The notes under the pieces are model-generated. The model was given only the letters and a program-made list of their open reading frames with translations. It was not told where the DNA came from and did not search any database. From Kurthia senegalensis (GTDB lineage: Bacteria; Bacillota; Bacilli; Bacillales_A; Planococcaceae): DNA of 64,000 nt. The DNA lies in assembly GCF_000285595.1 (NCBI RefSeq), contig NZ_HE611068.1, positions 106,499 to 170,498 of the forward strand, read 5' to 3'. Positions 35,068-43,074 of this stretch are shown here, one piece after another (within the stretch, counting starts at the first letter, position 1; each line of letters begins with the position of its first letter). Made by a program: the position numbers and the translations under genes.

Positions 35068-35784
35068 TTTTTTATGCGCTTGTACGTAGCGTAGTGCCTT
35101 GCTTAACACAGAAGGAAAAACTGAAAGATGATTTTCTTCTGCCGCCACATCGAATTTTTGTGGAAAGTTTTGCGGCAGCTTCGATAGAAGTCGTTCAATC
35201 GGACTAATCATCGAGCCTTCAAATTCACCGACTGCCACGTAAAGTGATGCCGGTGGATGAATTGCTAGTTCAGTGAAATCTTCATACACTAACGCTTCGT
35301 CGTTCCACCAAACAGAAGGGCTAATCGCGATATAGCTCCTAAAACGCATCGGTTGCGTAATCATTTGCCACATAACAAAATAGCCCGATAAGCTATGTCC
35401 AAGTAAAATTGTTCTCTCTCCTGCTGGATAATGCGTTGATACATACGGTTTCAACACTTCCTCTATAAATGTAGAAAAAGTTTCAGCACCTCCAAACGGT
35501 CCTTCTTTTGACATCGGAAATTGTGTCGAGACGGCATATGTTTCCGAGAAAGGGGTGAAATCTTGAAAGCGTTGTTGCGCCGGTTGAGCAATCGTAACGA
35601 CAATCATACGAGGCAATTTCGTTTGCTTGCGCATTTGCATTTGCGTACGTACAATTTCATTTACGAGTGTGCCGTTCCACTCCCCGTCCAATACGTATAA
35701 AACGGGAAACCCTTGCTCTGGAAAAGGCATTTCTGGAACGCTCACTTCTATTTTATAATCGTTCCCTTCGTAGTGAAATTCCAA
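35065..35784 (-). CDS. alpha/beta-hydrolase esterase (IroE/BesA-like)
   Basis: A 239-residue cytosolic hydrolase of the esterase D/siderophore-esterase group. The nucleophile is Ser in LLGHSLSGYFVMW near residue 131; the His is in EENHLSVFPSV near the C-terminus. N-terminal FPVLYVLDGEWNG is typical. B. subtilis BesA hydrolyses bacillibactin, but no siderophore genes or Fur box are visible here, so substrate is open. GGAGGTGCACG precedes the ATG. Confidence 0.75.
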   Translation of the reverse strand: MEFHYEGNDYKIEVSVPEMPFPEQGFPVLYVLDGEWNGTLVNEIVRTQMQMRKQTKLPRMIVVTIAQPAQQRFQDFTPFSETYAVSTQFPMSKEGPFGGAETFSTFIEEVLKPYVSTHYPAGERTILLGHSLSGYFVMWQMITQPMRFRSYIAISPSVWWNDEALVYEDFTELAIHPPASLYVAVGEFEGSMISPIERLLSKLPQNFPQKFDVAAEENHLSVFPSVLSKALRYVQAHKK

Positions 35785-35802
35785 ACGTGCACCTCCTTAT
35801 AC

Positions 35803-35843
35803 AAAAACACTTTCAAAACATAAATGCTTTGAAAGTGTTTTTT
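35803..35843 (-). terminator. terminator of yhaM
   Basis: AAAACACTTTCAAA pairs with TTTGAAAGTGTTTT, followed by T-rich sequence on the minus strand. It shares its core with hairpins at 12054 and 41561. Confidence 0.85.
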
Positions 35844-35857
35844 GACTATTTATTGAA

Positions 35858-36796
35858 TTAATCAATCGTTGGTTTGTAGAATGAACGGTTATCTAATGCG
35901 AATAAACGCTCTGTGAATTCGCCTGGTTCTGTTTTACCTAATGCACGTTTTAGCATATTCATTTTCGCATCGATATTATCGATGTAAAATAACATTTCTG
36001 CTTCTTGTAACATTGGTTTTTTAGGACTACCGTATTCTTCTTTACCGTGATGTGATAAAACCATATGTTCTAATAACATGACTTCTTCACCATCAATTTC
36101 AAGTTCAGTCGCTGCTTTTTCAACTTCTGACACCATAATATTAATGTGTCCAAGTAAGTTCCCTTTCGCTGTATACACTGTTGATACAGGTCCTGAAAGT
36201 TCGATTACTTTACCGATATCATGTAAGATGACACCTGCATATAAAAGATCACGATTTAATGTTGGATATAAATCACAAATTGATTTAGCAAGACGCAACA
36301 TAGACGTTTCATGTTCTAATAAACCTGAAGCGTATTCATGGTGATTTTTAGTTGCAGCTGGATACGTTAATAACGGCTCTTGGAATTTTTTCAATAAATG
36401 ATGTGTAATGCGTGAAATGTTTGGATTTTTAATTTCAAAGAAATATTGACGTAATTCTTCGAAAAGCTCCTCTTTCGGTGTTTCAGAAGATTGGATTAAA
36501 TCATTTACGCCAATATTTTCTTCTGGTTGTGATTGACGAATTTGTTTAATGCGTAATTGTAATTTACCACGATAATCTTGAATTTCACCGATAATATGCA
36601 CGACTTGAGCTGCTGGGTACAATTTAACTTGTTCTTCCCCCGCATCCCATAATTTTGCTTCGATGCTACCACTTTTATCTTGTAAAATAAGCGTTAAAAA
36701 TGGTTTTCCCATCGTTGTAACACCTTTTGTAGATTGTTTAATTAATAAATATTGATCGACTGGATCTCCTGCTCTTAACGTCGCAATGCCGTTCAT
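35858..36796 (-). CDS. yhaM: 3'-5' exoribonuclease YhaM
   Basis: A 312-residue Mn-dependent nuclease that trims RNA and single-stranded DNA ends. An OB-fold covers about residues 10-90 ([19 protein letters not shown]), and an HD domain follows ([46 protein letters not shown]). Length fits the family. Single gene with its own terminator. Confidence 0.94.
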   Translation of the reverse strand: MNGIATLRAGDPVDQYLLIKQSTKGVTTMGKPFLTLILQDKSGSIEAKLWDAGEEQVKLYPAAQVVHIIGEIQDYRGKLQLRIKQIRQSQPEENIGVNDLIQSSETPKEELFEELRQYFFEIKNPNISRITHHLLKKFQEPLLTYPAATKNHHEYASGLLEHETSMLRLAKSICDLYPTLNRDLLYAGVILHDIGKVIELSGPVSTVYTAKGNLLGHINIMVSEVEKAATELEIDGEEVMLLEHMVLSHHGKEEYGSPKKPMLQEAEMLFYIDNIDAKMNMLKRALGKTEPGEFTERLFALDNRSFYKPTID

Positions 36797-36994
36797 GTGG
36801 AGTTAGTCCCCTTTCGTATTCAATTTGCCTCTAACAAGGGCACTTATTTGTTATACCGCTTTCATTGTACCATTTCAATGAAAGTTGTGATATTAATAAG
36901 ACAAAGATGTACTTTTTTAATGCAAATTCAGTGAAGATTTTATATAATGAATGGAGATTCATTTTTTATTAAACTATTCAGGGGTGTGATTTTT

Positions 36995-37180
36995 ATGCAA
37001 GCATATCGTTTTACAGCTTTTGAACCGACTGGTGAAACATTATTTGATGAAGAATGGCAATTCGAGTCAGATGATGTTGCCAAAGTACAAGCCATTCCAA
37101 AAATTGAAGAACTGCAAGTTAGTAATAAAACGCATCGTTTAGTAAACAATAAAGGAAAATTAATCGTTTTCCACATATAA
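36995..37180 (+). CDS. YhzD-like small protein
   Basis: A 61-residue protein of mixed alpha/beta type (MQAYRFTAFEPTGETLFDEE, KTHRLVNNKGKLIVFHI). The THR..N.GKLIVFH ending resembles the YhzD family, which occurs in the same yha region. The ATG at 36995 follows AGGGGTG. Function unknown. Confidence 0.68.
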   Translation: MQAYRFTAFEPTGETLFDEEWQFESDDVAKVQAIPKIEELQVSNKTHRLVNNKGKLIVFHI

Positions 37181-37190
37181 GACCGGCAAA

Positions 37191-37225
37191 AAAGACATCT
37201 CTCCTTTACGGATGATGTCTTTTTT
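37191..37225. terminator. bidirectional terminator between the YhzD-like gene and yhaR
   Basis: AAAAAAGACATC pairs with GATGTCTTTTTT around a 10-12 nt loop. Confidence 0.82.
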
Positions 37226-37233
37226 ATTAATCG

Positions 37234-38016
37234 TTATACGCCTTTGAATACAGGCTGACGTTTTTCAACAAATGCTTGTACGCCTTCCAAATGATCCCCC
37301 GTTCTACGCATTTCTGGTTGAATCGATGCTTCTGCATTCAAGAAAAATTGTAGCTCACCTAATTGTGAAGTGTTCATCATTTTCTTCGTTTCAATTTTTG
37401 CTAATAACGGTGTTGCCAACTGCTCTTCTACGAAATTTTGTACCATTTCATGAACGGTACCATCTTCTACGACGACGTCTGCAAGACCCCAATCTGCTGC
37501 TTCGTCGCCACTCATCATACGACCTTCCCAAATAAGTTGTTTCGCTTTTAACGGGCCGACACGTTCCTTCATAAAGAAGTTGCCACCGCCATCTGGAATT
37601 AAGCCAATGCCGATAAAGTTCATGGCGATTTTCGCATTTTCTTCTACGTACACATAATCACAAGCAAGTGCTAAGCTAAGTCCAAATCCTGCAGCTGCAC
37701 CTTGTACAGCTGCTACTGTAATTGCTGGTAGCGTGTACCAAGCTTTCACTGCGCGTGTTAAATATTGCATGACTTCTTTCGTATCTGCGCCGACAGCCAT
37801 TCCTTGAAGCATTTCCTTAATATCGCCACCTGCTGAGAACATACGATCTGCCCCACGTAACACAATAATCTGAACATTCTCTTCATGAAGCGATTCAAAA
37901 CATTGTGCTAATTCAATAGCCATCTGTTCATTTAAAGTGTTCATCGCCTTTGGTCTATTTAATGTGACCGTTGCTTTTCGTCCTTCAATTTCACATAAAA
38001 TCGTTTCGTAATTCAT
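37234..38016 (-). CDS. yhaR: enoyl-CoA hydratase/isomerase family protein (YhaR-like)
   Basis: A 260-residue crotonase. The oxyanion-hole segments are MFSAGGDIKEM near residue 60 and VQGAAAGFGLSLALACDYV near 103-120; IGLIPDGGGNFFM follows with Asp in place of one usual Glu, which may favour isomerase over hydratase. Start at 38016 (MNYETILCEI) with AAAGGGGTG upstream. A FadR-like palindrome lies just upstream, consistent with a role in fatty-acid degradation. Confidence 0.8.
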   Translation of the reverse strand: MNYETILCEIEGRKATVTLNRPKAMNTLNEQMAIELAQCFESLHEENVQIIVLRGADRMFSAGGDIKEMLQGMAVGADTKEVMQYLTRAVKAWYTLPAITVAAVQGAAAGFGLSLALACDYVYVEENAKIAMNFIGIGLIPDGGGNFFMKERVGPLKAKQLIWEGRMMSGDEAADWGLADVVVEDGTVHEMVQNFVEEQLATPLLAKIETKKMMNTSQLGELQFFLNAEASIQPEMRRTGDHLEGVQAFVEKRQPVFKGV

Positions 38017-38032
38017 GAAAACACCCCTTTTA

Positions 38033-38050
38033 TGAATAGTCATTCATTCA
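38033..38050. promoter_or_regulatory. FadR-like operator upstream of yhaR
   Basis: TGAATAGTCATTCATTCA resembles the Bacillus FadR site TGAATGAnTAnTCATTCA, with a perfect TCATTCA half and outer TGAAT/ATTCA symmetry; the other half is imperfect. It ends 17 nt before the yhaR start codon, where binding would block expression. Confidence 0.4.
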
Positions 38051-38316
38051 TCATTTTACACTATATTTTATACTTAAAGTAGAATATTTTTAACTTTATT
38101 AGTAAATATATTTTTATCGCTGTTCATTTTACCGAAAAAACGTACACTATATGTAGTACCAATTTCATTCATCCTCAACGATGCGCAGTAAATATTATTC
38201 TAGATTGTCTCCCTGAAAAGAACGAATAATTAAAACTTTAATTCAATTAAATATTCGTATTTAGACGTCTTTATTATTATTTTTCAGACATTTCTAAATT
38301 ATTTTTTAAATTATAA
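38051..38316. other. AT-rich intergenic stretch
   Basis: Between yhaR and the serine T-box promoter. No open frame with ribosome binding site is visible; the yhaR promoter must lie in its left part, but I could not fix it. Confidence 0.4.
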
Positions 38317-38345
38317 TTGACAATCCCGACCAATAGCTTTAAGAT
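38317..38345 (+). promoter_or_regulatory. promoter of the serine T-box operon
   Basis: TTGACA (38317-38322), 17-nt spacer, TAAGAT (38340-38345). Confidence 0.8.
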
Positions 38346-38351
38346 TGGTTT

Positions 38352-38652
38352 ACATTCAAATCAAGCAAAAATACATTGAAAGAGACATATGAACTTTTAG
38401 AAAGCCTCACAGCGAGCTGGTGGTCGGTGCAAATCAGCGGTTTCTAATTTTTCATTCCACTCTTGAGTAGACTTCTGGAAATCATAGTATAGAAGTCCGG
38501 TCCATGTCCGTTATGCATTTATGAAGCTCATTCTTTTTTGAATGAGAAATTAGGGTGGTACCGCGTGTCTAAATGAAAATGATTTAGCCTTTCGCCCCTA
38601 ACAGATTGTCTTTTTGTGCAATCGTTGGGGATGAAAGGCTTTTTATTTTATA
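38352..38652 (+). ncRNA. T-box riboswitch, serine (UCC specifier)
   Basis: Leader RNA that reads uncharged tRNA. The T-box motif AGGGTGGTACCGCG lies at 38552-38565. Stem I carries GAGCTGGTGGTCGG...AATCAGC and the specifier loop CATTCCACTCTTGAGTA; the specifier codon TCC (38456-38458) stands before ACTCTTGAG, as in other T-boxes, and codes for serine. The terminator is the AGCCTTTC / GAAAGGCT stem at about 38587-38642 followed by TTTTTATTTT. Uncharged tRNA-Ser would allow read-through into the aminotransferase and serA genes. Confidence 0.92.
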
Positions 38653-38674
38653 ACTTTGAGAGGAGCTTTTGATT

Positions 38675-39847
38675 ATGTTACAAGATTATCAAGTGTTACG
38701 TATTCCAGGTCCAACTCCCGTTCCACCTAGTGTGAACCGCGCAATGACGCAAGCAATGGCAGGGCATCATGCCCCCTTAACTAATCAGATTATTCAAAAT
38801 ATTAAACCTCGTCTGAAGAAATTCTTCGGAACTGAACAAGATATTTTAATGGTCCCAGGTAGTGGTACATCTAGCCTTGAAGCAGCAATTGTAAACGTTG
38901 CTTCAAAAGGAGATCACGTTCTCGTCATCTCAACAGGTGTATTCGGCCATCGCTATACCGAAATTTGCGAAAGCTATGAATTAGACGTGCATGAACTGAC
39001 CGTTGAATGGGGTCAAGCATTTGACGTTGCGGCGGTCATCGATTACGTACGCGAACATCCTAATTTGCGAGCTGTTTATACGACATATTGTGAAACGTCA
39101 ACAGGTGTTTTAAACCCTGTTGGTGAATTAGCACAAGCAATTCATGCGATTAATGATTCAATCATCGTTATTGCAGATGGTGTTTCAGCTATCGCATGCG
39201 TCGAAACGAAAATGGATGAATGGGGTCTTGACCTCGTCATTACAGGTTCTCAAAAAGGATTCATGTTACCGACAGGTCTTGCTTTCATCGCTGTAAGTGA
39301 GCGTGCTTGGAAAGTAATCGAACAAAATAAAACACGTGGCTATTACTTAGATTTAGTAAAACATCGCGATGCTTTAACGAATGGAACGACCCCATTCACA
39401 CCTGTACTTAGCTTGTTTTACGGATTAAAAGAAGTATTGGATCAACTAGAGAGAGAAGGCATTGAAAATGTTTATGCGAGACACTTACTTATGAGAGATA
39501 TGACGCGTGCTGCTTTTAAAGCATTAAACGTGCCACTTCTTGTGAGTGATGATGCTGCCTCCCCTTCTGTGACATCCGTGAAACCTGATGACTTCGATGC
39601 GCAAGCATTCCGAAAAATTTTAAAAGAAGATTTCAACATCGATGTAGCGAGTGGCTTAGACGTAATGACGGATGAAATTTTCCGCGTTGGTCATATGGGC
39701 TATTGCTCACCGACAGATGTGCTGCAATATGTTAGCGCATTTGAAATTGCCTTAACGAAAGTTGGTAAGCGTGTAGAACTCGGCGCTGGCACTCGAGCTG
39801 CACAACAAATTTATTTACAGCATACTACTACAACTGTGACACAATAA
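38675..39847 (+). CDS. class V aminotransferase, probable phosphoserine aminotransferase role
   Basis: A 390-residue PLP enzyme of the alanine-glyoxylate/serine-pyruvate aminotransferase branch. PGPTPVPPSVNRAM opens it, and the PLP lysine is Lys194 in LVITGSQKGFMLPTG; ADGVSAIACVE holds the PLP-ring aspartate. It differs from classical SerC, yet it is the first gene behind a serine T-box and directly precedes serA, and the serC usually next to trpP is absent. I therefore infer that it makes phosphoserine (or transaminates serine) in this strain. GAGGAG precedes ATG 38675. Confidence 0.85.
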   Translation: MLQDYQVLRIPGPTPVPPSVNRAMTQAMAGHHAPLTNQIIQNIKPRLKKFFGTEQDILMVPGSGTSSLEAAIVNVASKGDHVLVISTGVFGHRYTEICESYELDVHELTVEWGQAFDVAAVIDYVREHPNLRAVYTTYCETSTGVLNPVGELAQAIHAINDSIIVIADGVSAIACVETKMDEWGLDLVITGSQKGFMLPTGLAFIAVSERAWKVIEQNKTRGYYLDLVKHRDALTNGTTPFTPVLSLFYGLKEVLDQLEREGIENVYARHLLMRDMTRAAFKALNVPLLVSDDAASPSVTSVKPDDFDAQAFRKILKEDFNIDVASGLDVMTDEIFRVGHMGYCSPTDVLQYVSAFEIALTKVGKRVELGAGTRAAQQIYLQHTTTTVTQ

Positions 39848-39862
39848 GGAGAGATTTTTACG

Positions 39863-41449
39863 ATGGCTATTAACATTTTAATCAGTGACCCACTAAGCGA
39901 AGACGGTATTTATCCACTAAGACAAGAAACAGAATTAGATTTAAATATCGATATTCAAACTGGCCTTCAACCAGAGCAATTAAAAGAAATTATCGGCAAT
40001 TACGACGTGTTACTCGTTCGTTCTCAAACGAAAGTGACGCGTGACATTATCGAAGCTGCAAGTCAACTTAAACTAATCGGACGTGCGGGTGTTGGTGTCG
40101 ATAATATTGACCTCGACGCTGCAACAGAAAAAGGGATTATCGTCGTCAATGCACCAGATGGTAATACAAACTCTGCTGCGGAACATACGACAGCGATGAT
40201 TTTTGCTTTATCTCGCCACATCCCACAAGCATACACTTCTTTAAAAGAAGGTCGTTGGGACCGTAAAAAATTCGTCGGCGTCGAACTTAAAAATAAAACA
40301 CTCGGCGTCATCGGCTTCGGTCGAATCGGACAAGAAGTAGCGCATCGTGCTAAAGGAAATCGTATGAACGTAATCGCTTATGACCCATTCCTAACAGCCG
40401 AAAAAGCGGAAAAAGCAGGTGTCGATTATGGCTCTGTAGAAGACGTTGCAAAAGTAGCGGACTTCATTACTGTGCATACTCCGCTACTCGACTCAACACG
40501 CCATATGATTAATGAAGATATTTTCAATATCATGAAAGACGGCGTACGTATCGTGAACTGTGCACGTGGTGGTATTATCGATGAAGAAGCATTGTACAAT
40601 GCTATCGAATCTGGCAAAGTTGTCGGTGCTGCACTGGACGTAATGGAAGAAGAACCTTTCGTAGGAAATCGTTTACTAGACCTTCCTGCAGTCATCGCAA
40701 CACCACATTTAGGTGCTTCTACTATTGAAGCGCAGGAGTCTGTAGCTGTCGACGTAAGTAACGATATTTTATCTTACTTCAAGATGGGCACTGTATTAAA
40801 CCCTGTTAATATGCCATCTGTTCCGAAAGATGTCGTTGCAAAAGTGGAACCTTTCTTCGACTTAGGAGAAAAAATTGGTGCCTTTGTAACGAATTTAACA
40901 GACGAGCCAATTAACGAAGTGAACATTTATTATTCAGGTGATGTCGCAAACTACGATGTACGTCCTTTAACGAACAATACGGTTAAAGGTGTGTTAACTC
41001 GTCACTTAGGTAATCACGTAAACAATGTGAATGCACGTTATTTAGCAGATCGTAATGGCATTAAAATTAGTGAACAAAAATCAACTCAAGCACGTGCATT
41101 TTTAAGTTCAATTACAGTTGAAGTTATAACGGATAAAGATAAACATTCGGTTAAAGGCACTTTATTAAACGGACTAGGTCCACGTATTGTGCAAGTTGAT
41201 CAATACGTAGTAGACGTCGTACCAGAAGGTAATCTGCTGTTCATTAAACATACCGACAAACCAGGTGTCATCGGTCGCGTTGGTACGTCTCTAGCTGAGC
41301 AAAATGTCAATATCGCAACGATGCAAGTAGGGCGTGCAGATGAAGGTGGCGATGCCATCATGATGTTAGCAATCGACAATGTCGTGGAAAGCTTAGATTT
41401 CGTCGTCGCAACAGAGGGCGTATTTGACGCAAAAGAAATCAAATTATAA
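39863..41449 (+). CDS. serA: D-3-phosphoglycerate dehydrogenase
   Basis: Commits 3-phosphoglycerate to serine synthesis. The 528-residue long form has the NAD-binding motif GVIGFGRIGQEVA near residue 147-159, catalytic Arg in NCARGGIID, Glu, and His in ATPHLGAST near 280, an intervening ASB domain (about 320-450) and a C-terminal ACT domain (HTDKPGVIGRVGTSLAEQNV) for serine feedback. It starts 15 nt after the aminotransferase stop with AAGGAGAG upstream, under the same T-box. Confidence 0.96.
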   Translation: MAINILISDPLSEDGIYPLRQETELDLNIDIQTGLQPEQLKEIIGNYDVLLVRSQTKVTRDIIEAASQLKLIGRAGVGVDNIDLDAATEKGIIVVNAPDGNTNSAAEHTTAMIFALSRHIPQAYTSLKEGRWDRKKFVGVELKNKTLGVIGFGRIGQEVAHRAKGNRMNVIAYDPFLTAEKAEKAGVDYGSVEDVAKVADFITVHTPLLDSTRHMINEDIFNIMKDGVRIVNCARGGIIDEEALYNAIESGKVVGAALDVMEEEPFVGNRLLDLPAVIATPHLGASTIEAQESVAVDVSNDILSYFKMGTVLNPVNMPSVPKDVVAKVEPFFDLGEKIGAFVTNLTDEPINEVNIYYSGDVANYDVRPLTNNTVKGVLTRHLGNHVNNVNARYLADRNGIKISEQKSTQARAFLSSITVEVITDKDKHSVKGTLLNGLGPRIVQVDQYVVDVVPEGNLLFIKHTDKPGVIGRVGTSLAEQNVNIATMQVGRADEGGDAIMMLAIDNVVESLDFVVATEGVFDAKEIKL

Positions 41450-41454
41450 CCGAC

Positions 41455-41497
41455 GAAAGCCTCTTTTATTTCTTGGGAAATAAAAGAGGCTTTCTAA
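41455..41497 (+). terminator. terminator of the serine operon
   Basis: GAAAGCCTCTTTTATTT pairs perfectly with AAATAAAAGAGGCTTTC, followed by TAATG; a very long stem. Confidence 0.85.
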
Positions 41498-41560
41498 TGT
41501 TAAAAATGAAATGATATAGGAATTAATCTAACCATCTGAAACAATATAAAAAGAAAAAGA

Positions 41561-41603
41561 CACTTTCAAAGACATCAGATCTTTGAAAGTGTTTTTTTGA
41601 TGA
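41561..41603. repeat. terminator-like hairpin repeat
   Basis: CACTTTCAAAG pairs with CTTTGAAAGTG, then TTTTTTTGATG. Core and right flank match the hairpin at 12054-12107 closely, including GTGTTTTTTTGATG. Confidence 0.6.
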
Positions 41604-41954
41604 CAACAATCAATCAGTAAACAATATAGAAACATTTGATGTTGAATAATTTTTAAACACAAAAACTGACATTGTTGCTCAATACTACATCCACTACTGT
41701 CATAACACACGAATTTTGTTGAAATGAAACCACCTTTCACCGATTCAATATCGGAAAAAGATAGTTCAACAAAAATTTGACAGTGACTCTTAATAAAAGC
41801 ATAAACGGAAGAACTCGCAAAAAGCTTGCAAACGAGGAGGCGTCCATCCTGCTCAAGAAAAAAATCCATCAAATTCGAATTAAACGAAGTGTTTTTCACT
41901 AGCTCACTTTCGCAAGCCCGTGCCCATGCCTACTTCATTTGTTGTTTGTGGGCA
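41604..41954. other. intergenic segment without a recognised gene
   Basis: A minus-strand frame of 123 codons (41528-41899) covers most of it but runs through the hairpin repeat and has no recognisable motif. A GTGCCCA/TGGGCAC inverted repeat lies at about 41920-41955. It may be remains of a mobile element; I cannot show this. Confidence 0.3.
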
Positions 41955-42047
41955 CTATAAATTTTTCGTATACAACCGGTAAAGTACGATGGCAGCGGTA
42001 GCTAAAAATGCAGCAAAAGCTGTTTGTCGTTTGTTTTTCTTAAACAT
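41955..42047 (-). CDS. possible 30-residue membrane peptide
   Basis: MFKKNKRQTAFAAFLATAAI begins a 30-residue peptide with a basic N-terminus, one hydrophobic helix and a basic tail (YRLYTKNL). AAAGGAAG stands 9 nt before the ATG. It could be a small membrane protein or a type I toxin-like peptide; no homologue is known to me. Confidence 0.4.
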   Translation of the reverse strand: MFKKNKRQTAFAAFLATAAIVLYRLYTKNL

Positions 42048-42101
42048 AAGATGTCGCTTCCTTTCGCACATGAAATGAACTTCACTACGGCAACATATGA
42101 G

Positions 42102-42893
42102 CTATCGCTCGCTTACCAATTGTTCAATCTTCGTTAATTTATCTATTTCAAACGTCGGCTTCACAAGACCGTTTGGTTTTTTACTTTCACGATTAACCCA
42201 TATGTTGCGCATACCTACACGTGAAGAGCCTAAAATGTCCGTCATTAAATTATCTCCAACCATTATACACTCGTCTACGTTTCCTTCTGCTAACGTTAAC
42301 ACATATTCGAAAATAGAAGCGTCCGGCTTCCCAATCCCAAAATCACCTGAAATTACAATATGGTCAAAATACGGTACGAGTTCAGGTGTAATTTCGAGTT
42401 TTTTATTTTGTAAGCTCGGTGCGCCATTCGTCAACAAAATTAATTGGTACTCTTCTTTTAAACGATTTAACACTTCATAAGTTTCCGCATAAACGTACGG
42501 GCTTTCGATACGATTTTGAATAAATTGCTCCCCTAGTTGCTGACCAAATGTAGCATCTTCAATACCAAAAGCACGCAACCCCCTCGTCCATGCATCTTTA
42601 CGGTACGTCGGTACGATTTCTTTCATTTGTTGGAATTGTTCTGTTGGATCGTCAAAATGTCCCCACAGCCCTTCAAATGGATTAATACCGATGTTTACCG
42701 TATACGGATAAATGTCATAATGCTCATACAAATGACGCGCTTCTTCACGTACTTGGCGTTCTAATTCATTGAGTTGTAGCTGTGGGTATTTTTCTATAGC
42801 TTGTGTACATGTTTTTTCAAAAGCTTTCGAAATGCTATACTTGTCCCACAACAGCGTATCATCTAAATCAAAAATAATCGTTTTTATCGTCAC
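42102..42893 (-). CDS. HAD-family hydrolase (YsaA-like)
   Basis: A 263-residue HAD phosphatase with motif I IIFDLDDTLLWDKYS at the N-terminus, motif II LLTNGAPSLQ, lysine in GIGKPDASIF and motif III IMVGDNLMTDILGS. The cap is an all-helical C1 type. Start GTG 42893 (MTIKTIIFDLDDTL) is 9 nt after AGGGAG. LDDTLLWD points to YsaA, for which I recall phosphoserine phosphatase activity being reported in B. subtilis; lying beside the serine operon makes that role attractive but unproven. Confidence 0.78.
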   Translation of the reverse strand: MTIKTIIFDLDDTLLWDKYSISKAFEKTCTQAIEKYPQLQLNELERQVREEARHLYEHYDIYPYTVNIGINPFEGLWGHFDDPTEQFQQMKEIVPTYRKDAWTRGLRAFGIEDATFGQQLGEQFIQNRIESPYVYAETYEVLNRLKEEYQLILLTNGAPSLQNKKLEITPELVPYFDHIVISGDFGIGKPDASIFEYVLTLAEGNVDECIMVGDNLMTDILGSSRVGMRNIWVNRESKKPNGLVKPTFEIDKLTKIEQLVSER

Positions 42894-43020
42894 TTTCCAC
42901 ATCTCCCTAATCATTTTCTATGTTTCAATCGTAACATATTTCCTCTTTCAAATATCAGAAATTTCAAACAACAATTACATTTCGTTTTTTTTAAGCGAAT
43001 CAAACACTATTTCGAAATAG

Positions 43021-43063
43021 AAAAAAACCTTAAAATCCAAGTGGACCTCAAGGTTTTTTTCTT
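43021..43063 (-). terminator. terminator of the second oppA
   Basis: AAAAAAACCTTGAGGTCC pairs with GGATTTTAAGGTTTTTTT on the minus strand (stem AACCTT...AAGGTT), 12 nt after the stop. Confidence 0.8.
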
Positions 43064-43074
43064 CGACTATACAA

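Noticed and set aside
35785-35860. Fur-regulated siderophore function for the esterase
   Set aside because: No Fur box or siderophore gene is visible nearby; the fold alone does not prove the substrate.
41528-41899. 123-codon minus-strand open frame
   Set aside because: It reads through a terminator-like repeat, has a poor start and no recognisable domain; a chance frame or decayed sequence is more likely.
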